In this document: positions 10,701 through 19,527 of the stretch, piece after piece
Layout of the letters: every line of letters starts with the position of its first letter
Numbering within the stretch: the first letter of the stretch is position 1
From: Verrucosispora sioxanthis
Lineage (GTDB): Bacteria > Actinomycetota > Actinomycetes > Mycobacteriales > Micromonosporaceae
DNA length: 64,000 nt
Reading direction: 5' to 3'
NCBI RefSeq assembly: GCF_010560025.1
Contig: NZ_SAIY01000008.1
Coordinates: 236,573 to 300,572 of the forward strand
The notes under the pieces: model-generated
Databases searched by the model: none
Told to the model about the DNA's origin: nothing
The model's input: only the letters and a program-made list of their open reading frames with translations
Position numbers and translations under genes: made by a program

Positions 10701-13700
10701 CCGAATCCTCGTGGGTTCGACGGGTCCGGACAGGTGCAGCACGAACTGCATGTGGTAGACGTCGAAGGTGTCGTCGGCGAGCGCGGCCTGGAACTGGATG
10801 CCGGACTGGCCCGGTGCCTGCGGCCACACCTCGGCCAGCCGGCCGTAGCGCTGCTCCCAGCTCTCGATCTCGTCCTGCCGGACCGAGACCAGCGGGGCGT
10901 CCGAGGGGGTGAGGCCACCGATGGGCGTACGGGCGGCGTACGCGGCCATGCCCCGCAGCACGTCGGCCCACAGGTCGGCCAGTTCGGTGACCCGCTCCCG
11001 GGACAACACCCCGGAGGGGAACATGAAGATCGTCTGTAGCTGGGTGCCGTCGGCGGTGTCCACGGCGACCGAGTTGACCTCCAGTGCGGACAGGGCGGGC
11101 AGGTCCGGGTCGGGCATCGCGATCAGTTCGGTGGACCAGGACGCCGGCACCCACCCATGGGCACGCAGGTGTTCGGGCACGTCCGTGTCGGAGATCCGGC
11201 CGAGGTAGTTGAAGCCGATCTGCGGTGGCGGGTAGTCGGCGAGCTGCTCGCCGGTCTCCGGGTTGAGGTAGCGCAGCAGTCCGTAGCCCAGCCCCTTGTC
11301 GGGCACCTCACGCAACTGCTCCTTGACCAGCTTGATCGCCGTACCGGCGGCCGGGCCGCCGACCAGCACGTCGGCGAGGTCGACCCCGGGTACCGCCACC
11401 CGGGCCGGGTACATGCTGGTGAACCACCCCAGGGTCCGGGACAGGTCCGCGCCGGGCACGACGTCCTCCTCGCGGCCGTGCCCCTCCAGCCGCACCACGG
11501 TGGGTAGCGGCGCACCGCGCCACCGGTCGAGGGCCAGGGCCAGCGCGGCGAGCAGCACGTCGGTCCCGGTCGCCCGGAAGGCCGCCGGCAGCTCGGTCAG
11601 CACGACGTCGGTGACCTCGGCGGGCAGCCGCAGTCGCACGGTCTCGACGGTGCCCATCAGGTCCACCGTCGGGTCGAACATCCGCTGGCCCAGCGGCGGG
11701 TTCGGTAGCTCTAGCAGGTCACGCCAGTAGGCCAACTCGGTCTCCCGCTGCGGGGAGAGCGCCTCGTCGGCCAGGGCGGCGGTCCACCGGCGCGCCGACG
11801 TGCCGACCGCGGGCAGGTCGGCCGGGCGGCCGGAGCCGATCCGGTGCCACGCCTCGGCGAGGTCCGACATCAGGATGCGCCAGGAGACACCGTCCACGAC
11901 CAGGTGGTGCAGCACGACGAGCAGTCGACCGGTGCCGTCGGTGGCGGCGAACCAGACGAAGTCGGCCATGATCCCGGCTTCCGGGTCGAGCCGACCGAGC
12001 GCAACCTGCAGCTCCGACTGCGCCCGCGCCAGCGCGGACGGTTCCGCCCAGTTGCCGTCGCAGGCGACCGGGTGCAGCAGGTCGCCCGCCCGTACGCTGC
12101 CCGGTGGGCGGACGTCGAGGCTGAGGTCGCCGTCGCGGACCAGCCGCGCACGCAGCAGGTCGTGCCGGTCGAGGACGGCGTCCAGCGTCGCGGTCAGCCC
12201 GTCCGCGTCGATGCCGACCGGCAGCTCGAGCGTCATGGCCATGGCGAAGCGGTCGATCGCGCCGCCGTGTTCGAACACCTGCCGGGCCACCGGGGGCAGC
12301 ACCATCGGGCCGACCCCGCCACCGGCGTCCTCGACGAGCGCGGGGGTGCGGTCACTTCGGGCGCTCGCCAGCTCGGCGAGCCGGGCCACGGTGCGGCCCT
12401 CGAAGATCTCCCGGGTGGTCAGGTGCAGGTTGCGCGCCCGGGCCCGGGCGACCACCTGGATCGAGCGCAGGCTGTCCCCGCCGATGCCGAAGAAGTCGTC
12501 GTCGATACCGACCCGGTCGACCCCGAGCACGTCCGCGTACGCCGTGGCGATGATGGACTCGGCCTCGGTGCGCGGCGCCCGGTAGGTTCCACCGGAGAAC
12601 TCCGGTTCGGGCAGGGCAGCGCGGTCCAACTTGCCGGTCGGGCCGACCGGAAGTCGGCTCAGGGCGACGAAGGCCGACGGCACCATGTAGTCGGGCAGCC
12701 GTGCCGCGACGAACTCGCGCAGCTCGGCCGCGGAGGCGCCGGCCTGCACGTCGACGTCGCCGATGCCGCCGGCACCGTCGTCGCCGACCCCACCGTCGCC
12801 GGTGTGGACCACGTAGGCGACGAGCCGCCGCCCGCCGCCGGGGACCTCGCGGGTGATCACGACGGCCTCGCTGATCCCGGGATGCTGCGTGCAGGCCGCT
12901 TCCACCTCGGCCGTCTCGATGCGGAAACCGCGCACCTTGACCTGGCTGTCGTCGCGACCGACGCACTCCAGTTGGCCGTCGGCCCGCCAGCGGACCAGGT
13001 CGCCGGTGCGGTACATCCGCTCGCCGGCCGGACCGAACGGGTTGGCCACGTAGCGTTCGGCGGTCAGGCCCGGTTGACCGTGGTAGCCGCGCCCGAGCGA
13101 GGCGCCGGCGACGTACAGCTCGCCGAGCACCCCCTGCGGTACCGGCACGAGTCCCGGACCCAGCACGTAGGCGCGCACGTTGTCCAGCGGGGTGCCGATG
13201 GGCGCGACGTCGCTGTGCGTCCAGTCCTGGTTCGCCGGCAGGGAGAAGGTGGTGGCGTAGAAGCTCTCGCTCTGCCCGTACGAGTTGACGATCTGCACGT
13301 CGGGCCGGACCTCGCGGATCTGCCGCATCAGGCGGCCGGGCAGCACCTCACCGGCGAGGACGACGGTACGGACGTTCGGTGCCCGGTCCAGGTGGGCGGC
13401 CAGTTCGCCGAGCACCGACGGCACCGCGCTGACCACGTGCCCGTCCCAGCCGTCACGCTCGGCGAGTGTCAGCGCGTCGGACACCACCTCGACCGTGCCG
13501 CCGGTGGACAACGTGGTCAGCAGCTCGAAGACCGAGACGTCGAAGTTGACCGAGGTGCCGGCCAGCATCCGCCATCCGGGTGGCGCGTCCAGGCGGCGGG
13601 TCAACGCCCGCACCCCGTTGACGACGTTGCGGTGGGTGATCGCGACGCCCTTCGGCCTGCCGCTGGAGCCCGAGGTGTACATGACGTACGCGAGGTTGTC

Positions 13701-15503
13701 GGCGGCCGGCGGCCGCACCGCTGTGGTCCCGTCGGGCGCGGCCCACTGGTCGCGGTCGTCGAGGTTGACGACCGACATGTCGTCGTGGGGCAGCTCCGCC
13801 AAGGTCGCGGTGTCGGTGACGGCGAAACGCGGACGCGCCTCGGCCAGTACGCCCGCGGCCCGGGCGCCCAGATACCGCGTGTCCATCGGCAGGTACCCGG
13901 CACCGGACCTGAGGATCCCGAGCAGGCCGACCACCAGGTCCGCCGAGCGCGGCACCGCCAACACGACCAGGTCCTCCGGAGTGGCCCCGCGCCGCAGGAG
14001 TTCCCGGGCGAGCCGGTCGGCCCGGTCGTCGAGTTCGCGGTAGGTGAGCGTCCGGCCGTCGCAGACCACCGCCACCGCGTCCGGGGTGCGGGCCGTCTGA
14101 CGCTCCACCAGCTCCGGGATCGTCTGCTCGTCGACGGTCGTGGCGGTGTCGTTGAACCGGGTGAGCAACCTGTCGCGTTCGGCCGGCGCGAGCACGTCGG
14201 TCCGGTCGACGTCGCGGTCCGGGTCGGCGACGAGCTGGCGCAGCACGCGCGTGAAGCGGGCGGCGACGCCCTCGACCGTGTGCCGGTCGAACAGGTCGGT
14301 GGCGTACTCCAGGCGGACGCCGGCGCCACCGGAACCGTTCGGGATGATGTTGAAGAACAGGTCGAACTTGGCCGTTCCCGTCTCCAGGGTCTCCGACTCG
14401 GTCCGCAGACCGGCGAAGCTGAGCTCGCCCAGGGGTTCCTGCCAGGCGAGCATCACCTGGAAGAACGGGTGGTACGCGGTCGAGCGGTCCGGGTTCAGCA
14501 GCTCCACCAGCCGTTCGAACGGCAGGTCCTGGTTGTCGTAGGCGCCCAGGCAGCGATCACGCACCCGGTCGAGCAGCTGACGGAAGCTCGGGTTGCCGCT
14601 GAGGTCGACCCGCAGCACCCAGGTGTTGACGAAGAACCCGACCAGGTCACGCAGCTCCTCGTCGACCCGGCCGGCGATGGGCGCGCCGATCGGCACGTCG
14701 TCGCCGCACCCCAGGTGGCGCAGCAGCACCGCCAGCGCGGAGTGCATGACCATCGACACCGTGACGTCCTGCTCGGCCACGAGTCGCTGCACGGCCGCGA
14801 GCAGCTCGGGTTCGATCGGGAACTCCACCAGGTCGCCGTGCGAGCGCATCACTCGCGGACGGGGCCGGTCCGTCGGCAGCGCCAGAGGCTGCGCCAGACC
14901 GTCGAGCGCCGCACGCCAGTACGCCAACTGCCGCGCGGCCACACTCTCCGGGTCCGACTCGTCACCGAGCATCTCCTGCTGCCACAGCGTGTAGTCGGCG
15001 TACTGGAGCGGCAGCGGCTCCCACTGTGGTGCCCGTGCCTGGCGACGCGCCGCGTACGCGGTGCTCAGATCGCGCAGCAGCGGCCCCAGCGACTCCCCGT
15101 CCAGGGCGATGTGGTGCACCACCAGGACGAGGGTGTGCGCATCAGGTCCGGTGCGCAGCAGCCGGGCGCGGATCGGTGTGTCGGTGGCCAGGTCGAAGGT
15201 CTCCTTGGCCACCGCGTCGACCGCCGCCGGCAGGTCCGCCTCCGCGACCTGCACGGCCGGCAGGTCGAACGGCCTGGCCCCGGACGGCAGCACCTCCTGA
15301 TAGGGGATCCCGTCGTCGCCTTCGACGATCACGGTACGGAGAACCTCGTGCCGGTCGATGACGTCCCGGAGCGCTGACTCCAGCGCACCGACGTTCAGCT
15401 CACCGGTCAACCGCAAGGCGAAAGCGCCGTTATAGGTCGGCGACGGCCCCTCGAACCGGTCCACAAACCACAACCGGCGCTGCGCGAACGACAACGGAAT
15501 CAT
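7749..15503 (-). CDS. NRPS B, two modules C-A-T-E-C-A-T
   Basis: Complete 2584-residue synthetase. Approximate domains: C (1-440, HHIALDG), A1 (465-960, YVMYTSGSSGRPKG near 611), T (Ser 1011 in GGDSLRS), E (1055-1500, HHLVVDG near 1199, EGHGRE near 1341), C following E (1520-1950, HHTLFDG near 1693), A2 (1980-2470, YVIYTSGSTGVPKG near 2138), T (Ser 2532 in GGHSLLATRL). A1 pocket residues read D-V-F-S-V-A-S-Y-A, almost the same as both A domains of NRPS A. A2 differs, D-V-P-D-E-A-L-V-E, with canonical YGPTE; its acidic residues suggest a cationic substrate, which is only an inference. The C-terminal T domain has no TE and no obvious docking segment. The gene lies 40 bp after the FAD oxidoreductase and 10 bp before NRPS A in one operon. 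The order of action relative to NRPS A is assumed from gene order. Confidence 0.96.
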   Translation of the reverse strand: MIPLSFAQRRLWFVDRFEGPSPTYNGAFALRLTGELNVGALESALRDVIDRHEVLRTVIVEGDDGIPYQEVLPSGARPFDLPAVQVAEADLPAAVDAVAKETFDLATDTPIRARLLRTGPDAHTLVLVVHHIALDGESLGPLLRDLSTAYAARRQARAPQWEPLPLQYADYTLWQQEMLGDESDPESVAARQLAYWRAALDGLAQPLALPTDRPRPRVMRSHGDLVEFPIEPELLAAVQRLVAEQDVTVSMVMHSALAVLLRHLGCGDDVPIGAPIAGRVDEELRDLVGFFVNTWVLRVDLSGNPSFRQLLDRVRDRCLGAYDNQDLPFERLVELLNPDRSTAYHPFFQVMLAWQEPLGELSFAGLRTESETLETGTAKFDLFFNIIPNGSGGAGVRLEYATDLFDRHTVEGVAARFTRVLRQLVADPDRDVDRTDVLAPAERDRLLTRFNDTATTVDEQTIPELVERQTARTPDAVAVVCDGRTLTYRELDDRADRLARELLRRGATPEDLVVLAVPRSADLVVGLLGILRSGAGYLPMDTRYLGARAAGVLAEARPRFAVTDTATLAELPHDDMSVVNLDDRDQWAAPDGTTAVRPPAADNLAYVMYTSGSSGRPKGVAITHRNVVNGVRALTRRLDAPPGWRMLAGTSVNFDVSVFELLTTLSTGGTVEVVSDALTLAERDGWDGHVVSAVPSVLGELAAHLDRAPNVRTVVLAGEVLPGRLMRQIREVRPDVQIVNSYGQSESFYATTFSLPANQDWTHSDVAPIGTPLDNVRAYVLGPGLVPVPQGVLGELYVAGASLGRGYHGQPGLTAERYVANPFGPAGERMYRTGDLVRWRADGQLECVGRDDSQVKVRGFRIETAEVEAACTQHPGISEAVVITREVPGGGRRLVAYVVHTGDGGVGDDGAGGIGDVDVQAGASAAELREFVAARLPDYMVPSAFVALSRLPVGPTGKLDRAALPEPEFSGGTYRAPRTEAESIIATAYADVLGVDRVGIDDDFFGIGGDSLRSIQVVARARARNLHLTTREIFEGRTVARLAELASARSDRTPALVEDAGGGVGPMVLPPVARQVFEHGGAIDRFAMAMTLELPVGIDADGLTATLDAVLDRHDLLRARLVRDGDLSLDVRPPGSVRAGDLLHPVACDGNWAEPSALARAQSELQVALGRLDPEAGIMADFVWFAATDGTGRLLVVLHHLVVDGVSWRILMSDLAEAWHRIGSGRPADLPAVGTSARRWTAALADEALSPQRETELAYWRDLLELPNPPLGQRMFDPTVDLMGTVETVRLRLPAEVTDVVLTELPAAFRATGTDVLLAALALALDRWRGAPLPTVVRLEGHGREEDVVPGADLSRTLGWFTSMYPARVAVPGVDLADVLVGGPAAGTAIKLVKEQLREVPDKGLGYGLLRYLNPETGEQLADYPPPQIGFNYLGRISDTDVPEHLRAHGWVPASWSTELIAMPDPDLPALSALEVNSVAVDTADGTQLQTIFMFPSGVLSRERVTELADLWADVLRGMAAYAARTPIGGLTPSDAPLVSVRQDEIESWEQRYGRLAEVWPQAPGQSGIQFQAALADDTFDVYHMQFVLHLSGPVEPTRIRSAGQALLRRYPNLRSAFLTATDGDPVQVVPEHVALPWRHMDLTGQGDAEQHAALDRLLAEDRADRLDPTRPPLLRLALLTCGPQRAKLVITAHHTLFDGWSSPLVIKDLVQLYADNQALPPVRDYGDYLAWLSRQDRQESAARWQAELAGFDQPTIVAPDTPIAEEASALGRVEVPFSIDQGRELAGRAAQLGVTLNTLLQGAWAILLSKLTGRPDVVFGAAVNGRPAELTGSDEMVGLFINTLPTRAYCRPYDSIGEVVTELQNRQVALLDHHYYGLADIQRGTGLPALFDTIVVFENYPIDRVGIVEANTAAGFTIDRIRPLAGSHYPLTLNSSDPYLRLSLDYQTNLFDRDAAEVIAARLVRVLEQMLDDPTTAVGAVDVLSDHERDWLLRKVNDTAHPVPADTLPGAFEAQVERDPDRLALIHERENLTYGEFNRRANQLAHWLVDQGAGPEQLVAVRIPRSVDLLVAIYAVVKAGAAYLPLDTELPADRVRKVLDSARPLLVLDQDLPDVSGHPTENPPRTLSPENAAYVIYTSGSTGVPKGVQVTHRAIMNRLRWGLAHFDVGAEDRVLLSTTASFDVSVPELFAPLQVGAAVVIARPDGRRDPAYLSDLIQRERVTGADFVPSLLDAFLTEPTAKECDSLRWIEVAGEAFPAALANAAVDLLPDCEVHNLYGPTEAAVEVTAWRHVPGADRVPIGAPVWNTQVYVLDGSLRPVAPGVVGELYLAGAGLARGYLGQTGLTAGRFVACPFGAPGSRMYRTGDLVRWNQEGQVEYLGRSDFQVKVRGFRIELGEIEQVLTALPQVGTAVVVLREDRPGDQRLVAYVVPADAAGDAARLDLTALTEQARQSLPEYMVPSAIIPLDGLPLTSSGKLDRNALPAPEQSTTATGRGPRDHTEEVLCRLFAELLGVDEVGIDVDFFEHGGHSLLATRLIGRIRKELKVDVKVTMVFRSPTVAQLAAQIEKLSTSSRPQLRPMNV

Positions 15504-15543
15504 TGTTTCTCCAAATCGGCGAACCTGGGGAGCAGAACGTCAG

Positions 15544-16731
15544 TCAGTCCTGGTCGAGCAGAGCCAGAAGTTCCTCGTTGTAGAAGTCGTCGATGGAGAT
15601 CGCCCCCGACAGGGTCGAGAAGTAGCGATCGATGTGCTCCTGGTGACCGACCAGCTTGCGCAGCATGTCCGTGCGCCCCTCGGGCTTGAGTTCGGCCACG
15701 TTGAGAGCGCCCTGGTAGTGGTTGAGGGCCTCGTTGCCCAGGCTGCGCTCGTAACGCCGCAGCGCCGAGCGCAGCGCACGCTCGTCGTGCAGGTCCGTGC
15801 CGACGTAATCGGTGAGCGTCTGTGCCTGCACCCACGCCTCGGTGATGCCCCGCGCGGTGATCGAGTCCTTGTGGTTGACCGCGTCGCCCACCAGCACCCA
15901 GCCGGGCCCGTACGCCTTGCGGAAGTAGTTCTCCTGGTGCCCGGTGCCGTACAGCTGCTCCACCCGCTCGCCGGACTGCATCCGCTCGTACAGCTCGGGT
16001 GCCGTCGTGCGGAACGCCTCCAGATAGGAGGGCTCCACCGCCTTGCGGACATCGCCGAAGTCGGCCTGCGGGAAGTAGGTCATCAGCAGGGTCAGGTCGT
16101 TGTTCGTGGGTACCACGCCGATCCAGCGACCGGGCCGCTCGTAGAGCTCGAAGTTCGCCGGCACCCCGGCCCAGTAGCTGTAGTAGACGCAGGTCAGCCG
16201 GGCGTGCTCGATCACGTTCGGCGCGCCGACCTTGCGGGCGACGAGCGAACGCATGCCGTCCGCGCCGACCACGAGCCGCGCCCGTTCGGTCGTCTGCACG
16301 CCAGCGGGCGTGGTGTACCTGACCCCCACGACCCGGTCGTCCTCGTAGATCAGGTCGTTGACCGTGCACGACTGCTGGAACTCCGCCCCGGCCCGCACGG
16401 CACCCGCCGCGAGGATGGGGTCGAGGACGTACCGCCGGGGCGCGTACGTGGTCCGCAGGCCGTTGATCGGCAGGGAGAACCCCTCCACCCGCACTCCGGG
16501 TGCCTCGTACACCTGGTGGGTGATGGGCTGGACATCGGTGGCGCGCAGCTCGTCGAGCAGCCCCCACCGGTCGAGCAGCGCCACGCCCTGCGAGTGCAGG
16601 TAGTGCGAGGAGAGGGTGTCCTGCGGGAACTTCGCCTTCTCCAGGAGCAGGACCCGGTACCCCTGCCGCGCGAACAGCATGGCCGTCGGCGAACCCGCGC
16701 AACGGGCACCTATGACAATGACGTCGTACAT
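15544..16731 (-). CDS. FAD-dependent oxidoreductase, possibly acting on a carrier-bound amino acid
   Basis: A 395-residue flavoprotein of the geranylgeranyl-reductase/aromatic-hydroxylase superfamily. The N-terminal Rossmann motif is degenerate (VIVIGARCAGSPTA), followed by an acidic FAD-ribose residue in LLLEKAKFP. The second FAD motif reads VVGADGMRS, and the third is VLVGDAVNHKDSITARG, where the usual GD...P is GDAVNHKD. I see no WxWxIP motif, so there is no support for a flavin halogenase. It directly follows the free-standing A domain and carrier protein and precedes NRPS B by 40 bp. This suggests oxidation (hydroxylation or dehydrogenation) of the amino acid tethered to that carrier; the substrate is inferred from context only. 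The ATG at 16731 begins MYDVIVIGA, right at the first beta strand. Confidence 0.85.
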   Translation of the reverse strand: MYDVIVIGARCAGSPTAMLFARQGYRVLLLEKAKFPQDTLSSHYLHSQGVALLDRWGLLDELRATDVQPITHQVYEAPGVRVEGFSLPINGLRTTYAPRRYVLDPILAAGAVRAGAEFQQSCTVNDLIYEDDRVVGVRYTTPAGVQTTERARLVVGADGMRSLVARKVGAPNVIEHARLTCVYYSYWAGVPANFELYERPGRWIGVVPTNNDLTLLMTYFPQADFGDVRKAVEPSYLEAFRTTAPELYERMQSGERVEQLYGTGHQENYFRKAYGPGWVLVGDAVNHKDSITARGITEAWVQAQTLTDYVGTDLHDERALRSALRRYERSLGNEALNHYQGALNVAELKPEGRTDMLRKLVGHQEHIDRYFSTLSGAISIDDFYNEELLALLDQD

Positions 16732-16849
16732 GGCGCCTCTCTTAACCAGGCTTCACGATTGATACGGCCCCGGACGGGGCCGGGTGAGGTAAGCGTTCAC
16801 ACAGCGCGGAAAGAGCCGCTGTGCAGCGTCGGCAGGCCGGTGTGCGCCG

Positions 16850-17101
16850 CTATCCGGTCGTGGCCTGCGCGGATTCGATGTACGCCGAGATGGATGCCAC
16901 CGTCGGGTTGCGGAACAGCTGGTCCACGGGCACCTCGACACCCAGTTCGACGATGAGGGACCGCTGAATTCGGGCCATTATCACCGACTGGCCACCGAGG
17001 GCGAAGAAGTCGTCGTCGACAGCCACGTCGTCCCGCCCGAGTTCGCGGCGCCAGATCGCGTGCACTCTTTCGGTAATCATCACGTTCCCTTCGTCGGTCA
17101 T
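16850..17101 (-). CDS. Free-standing peptidyl carrier protein
   Basis: Small acidic carrier protein of 83 residues. The phosphopantetheine attachment Ser lies in DDFFALGGQS, followed by the helix II sequence VIMARIQRSL and a C-terminal helix with FRNPTVASISAYIE, which matches a PCP fold. ATG 17101 overlaps the stop of the upstream adenylation gene (ATGA). A second in-frame ATG at 17080 has its own GGGA stretch 7 nt upstream and would give 76 residues; both keep the whole domain. Its natural partner is presumably the A domain next to it, and the loaded aminoacyl group would be the substrate of the downstream FAD enzyme. A 118-bp gap separates it from that enzyme. Confidence 0.9.
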   Translation of the reverse strand: MTDEGNVMITERVHAIWRRELGRDDVAVDDDFFALGGQSVIMARIQRSLIVELGVEVPVDQLFRNPTVASISAYIESAQATTG

Positions 17102-18666
17102 CGGGCCGGTGAGCCGGTCCGCAGCTCGTCGAGCAGCGCCGCGCGGTCGACCTTCCCGTGCGGCGTCAACGGCAGTCGGGCGATGGTGCGGAATCGGGCC
17201 GGGACCATGTTCCGCGGCAGGGACTCCAGCAGGCGGGCACGCACGTCGTTGTCGGCCAGCTCGGCACCGGTCGGCACCAGGAATGCGGTCAGCTCGCCGG
17301 AGCCGTCGGGGCTCACCACGACGGCGGCCTGCCGGACTCCGGTCAGCCGGCCCAACGCCCGTTCGATCTCGTGCGGATCGATACGCATGCCGCGCACCTT
17401 CACCTGCGTGTCCATCCGGCCCAGGACGATGAGCTGACCGGTGTCGGTGACGTATCCGCGGTCGCCGGTGCGGTAGATGCGCACCGGAGCGCCGTGGACC
17501 TGGATCGTGGTGAATCGCGCCGACTCGGGACCCGAGCCGTTCAGGTAACCCGCGCCGACGCTGCGGCCGGCGATGCAGATCTCGCCCGGTTTCCCGGTGG
17601 GTATCCCGCGCAGTTGCTCGTCGAGGATGTGGATGTCGGTGTTGTAGCCGGGCCGGCCGACCGGCGCGATGTCGTGCTCGTCGCTGCGATAGTCGGCGAG
17701 GTCGTACGAGGTCGCGACGTCCGCGCACTCGGCGACGCCGTACTGGTGCAGCAGGGTGCAGGTGTTTCCCTCGGCCCTGGCCCAGTCCAGGACGCGCTCG
17801 ACGTGCAGCGGCTCCCCGCCGAACAGCACGTAGTCCAGCCGGGTGAGGGCGTCTCCGCCGCTCGCGACCTCCCAGTCCACCAGGACGTAGAGAGTGGACG
17901 AGGCGCAGTTCACCGTCCGGATCTCGTGCTCGGACAACATCCGGTACGCCATCGCGGCGTCGAAGTTCCGGCTGGCCATGAGGTACTGGGTGGCGCCGCA
18001 GAACAACGGCATCATCAGGCTGCGCTGCGAGAGGTCGAATCCGAACGCGCTGACCACGAGGTTGTGCGACTCGCGATGCAGGTCGAACTCGAAGGTCAGC
18101 CAGTTCAGGAGGTTGAACCAGTTCTCGTGCCGGACGGCGGTCAGCTTCGGCGTACCGGTCGAGCCCGAGGTGAAGACCGCATAGCAGAGATCCTCGCCGG
18201 TGAGCGGCACGTCGGGGTTGACCGCCGGCATCGCCGCCAGCTCGTCGGACGCCTGCGTCAGGTCGATGACCGGGGCGTTCGCGCATTCCACCAGCTCGAT
18301 CGTGGCGGGCGCGGCGACGATCGCGGCGAGCTGCGGTATCTGCCCCAACAGCAGTCGCAGGCGGGCGGCCGGGTAGGCCGGGTCCAGCGGTACGTAGGCC
18401 GCACCCGCCTTGAGGGTGCCCAGGATGGCGACCAGCATGTCGATCGAATAGTCGAGGCAGACACCGACCTTGGCGCCAGGTCCGTGCCCGCGCCCGGCGA
18501 GCAGATGCGCGAACTGGTTGGCTCTGGCGTTCAGGTCCCGGTACGACACGCGCTGCCCGGCACAGTGGACCGCGATGGCGTCGGGGGTGTCCGCGGCGTG
18601 TGCCTCGAATCGATGGTGGACCACCGGCACCGAGGGCAGCGGTACTCGTTTACCCGGAAGAATCAT
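17098..18666 (-). CDS. Free-standing NRPS adenylation enzyme
   Basis: A 522-residue aminoacyl-AMP ligase with the full adenylation fold and no fused carrier. Motifs in order: LTYREL-like A1 region (VSYRDLNARANQ), A3 CYAVFTSGSTGTPK, A5 QYGVAE where QYGPTE would be usual, A7 YRTGDRG, A8 GRMDTQVKVRGMRI and A10 LTPHGKVDRAAL with the catalytic Lys. Pocket residues read by eye are D-L-R-C-L-G-Q-D-V, quite unlike the module A domains and not a code I know, so it probably activates a different or unusual acid. The ATG at 18666 has GGAG 7 nt upstream and skips a long basic N-terminal extension in the open frame. It is translationally coupled to the carrier protein. Confidence 0.93.
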   Translation of the reverse strand: MILPGKRVPLPSVPVVHHRFEAHAADTPDAIAVHCAGQRVSYRDLNARANQFAHLLAGRGHGPGAKVGVCLDYSIDMLVAILGTLKAGAAYVPLDPAYPAARLRLLLGQIPQLAAIVAAPATIELVECANAPVIDLTQASDELAAMPAVNPDVPLTGEDLCYAVFTSGSTGTPKLTAVRHENWFNLLNWLTFEFDLHRESHNLVVSAFGFDLSQRSLMMPLFCGATQYLMASRNFDAAMAYRMLSEHEIRTVNCASSTLYVLVDWEVASGGDALTRLDYVLFGGEPLHVERVLDWARAEGNTCTLLHQYGVAECADVATSYDLADYRSDEHDIAPVGRPGYNTDIHILDEQLRGIPTGKPGEICIAGRSVGAGYLNGSGPESARFTTIQVHGAPVRIYRTGDRGYVTDTGQLIVLGRMDTQVKVRGMRIDPHEIERALGRLTGVRQAAVVVSPDGSGELTAFLVPTGAELADNDVRARLLESLPRNMVPARFRTIARLPLTPHGKVDRAALLDELRTGSPAR

Positions 18667-18740
18667 CAACCTACTCCGATGTGACGGGTGGCCGGCCGGC
18701 CTGGTTGCCGGATCACCACGAGGGGGACGGTGCGGCGTCG

Positions 18741-19448
18741 TCAGGCGACGCGCCGATCGACGGCGTCGAGGACACGGGTGACCCATTCGTCGACGGAGAG
18801 ACCGCGCGCGGCGGCCAACTTCGAGTAGCAGTCCAGTTGGTTCGCGGACAGCTCAATGGTGATCTTGGTGGTCGAGCCCTTGCGCTTCCCGGCGTCGCTC
18901 GCCTCTGCCAGCTGCACGACGCCCTGACTCTGGTCGCCGTCGGCGACCGGAGGTGCGGCGTTCGCGCCGCGCTCGGCCAGGCTGGCCCGAACCGCCTTGC
19001 GGAGTTCGTTGCGCGACCACTTCTGCTGCTCGGCCTTGCGCAGCCAGTAGTCCTGCTCCGCCGGTGCCAGGCGGGCCAGCTCGGCATGGTGGGCGAAGCT
19101 GAGCGTGTCCCGCCGCCGGCCCTGCTCGAACCGCCGGGCCACCCACGCGTAGTTGCGCAGAGTCTGGTAGTCCAGGCCGGTCCGCTCGATGGCCTCCCGG
19201 TACCGCCGCCACCCGTACGTGACCTCTCCGAAGATCAGCCAGTCGGCGAGCCACCAGGCCGACGAGTTCGCCAGCTCGCGGAGACTGCTGCCGATCTGTT
19301 CCCAGGATCGCTCGGACAGACCCTGCGGGAAGACCATTCCCGACTTCCGTACCGTTGCCTGGTTGCCGACGAACGAGACCACGAGATCGTGCTGCATGGG
19401 TCCGCCGGCGCCCACCGGTCTGGTTCGGCATTCGTCCACGGTCTTCAC
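18741..19448 (-). CDS. LmbU-family cluster-situated regulator
   Basis: A 235-residue protein resembling LmbU of lincomycin, NovE of novobiocin and HrmB of hormaomycin clusters. Family hallmarks seen: MVFPQGLSERSWEQIG, SSAWWLADWLIFGE, LDYQTLRNYAWVARRFE, RRRDTLSFAHHAELA and the WSRNELRKAVR segment that forms the presumed DNA-binding helix region. The C-terminal third (KRKGSTTKITIELSANQLD and after) looks like a small ribbon-helix-helix-type segment. Family members activate pathway genes, so this protein probably controls the NRPS operon it lies in. GTG start at 19448 with a GGGGGA stretch 8 nt upstream; an ATG at 19397 would leave the core but remove 17 residues. Confidence 0.9.
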   Translation of the reverse strand: MKTVDECRTRPVGAGGPMQHDLVVSFVGNQATVRKSGMVFPQGLSERSWEQIGSSLRELANSSAWWLADWLIFGEVTYGWRRYREAIERTGLDYQTLRNYAWVARRFEQGRRRDTLSFAHHAELARLAPAEQDYWLRKAEQQKWSRNELRKAVRASLAERGANAAPPVADGDQSQGVVQLAEASDAGKRKGSTTKITIELSANQLDCYSKLAAARGLSVDEWVTRVLDAVDRRVA

Positions 19449-19527
19449 TGATTTCCCCCATTCCTTGTCGAAACCAGAGGTGGGCGGCGCGAATTCATCC
19501 GATCGAACTTCCCGCCGCCCGGACGTC

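Noticed and set aside
11844..15377. Plus-strand ORF of 1177 codons
   Set aside because: Antisense to NRPS B with the composition typical for GC-rich shadow frames and no motif.
15544..16731. FAD enzyme as a halogenase
   Set aside because: No WxWxIP motif and the FAD motif is of the reductase/hydroxylase type.
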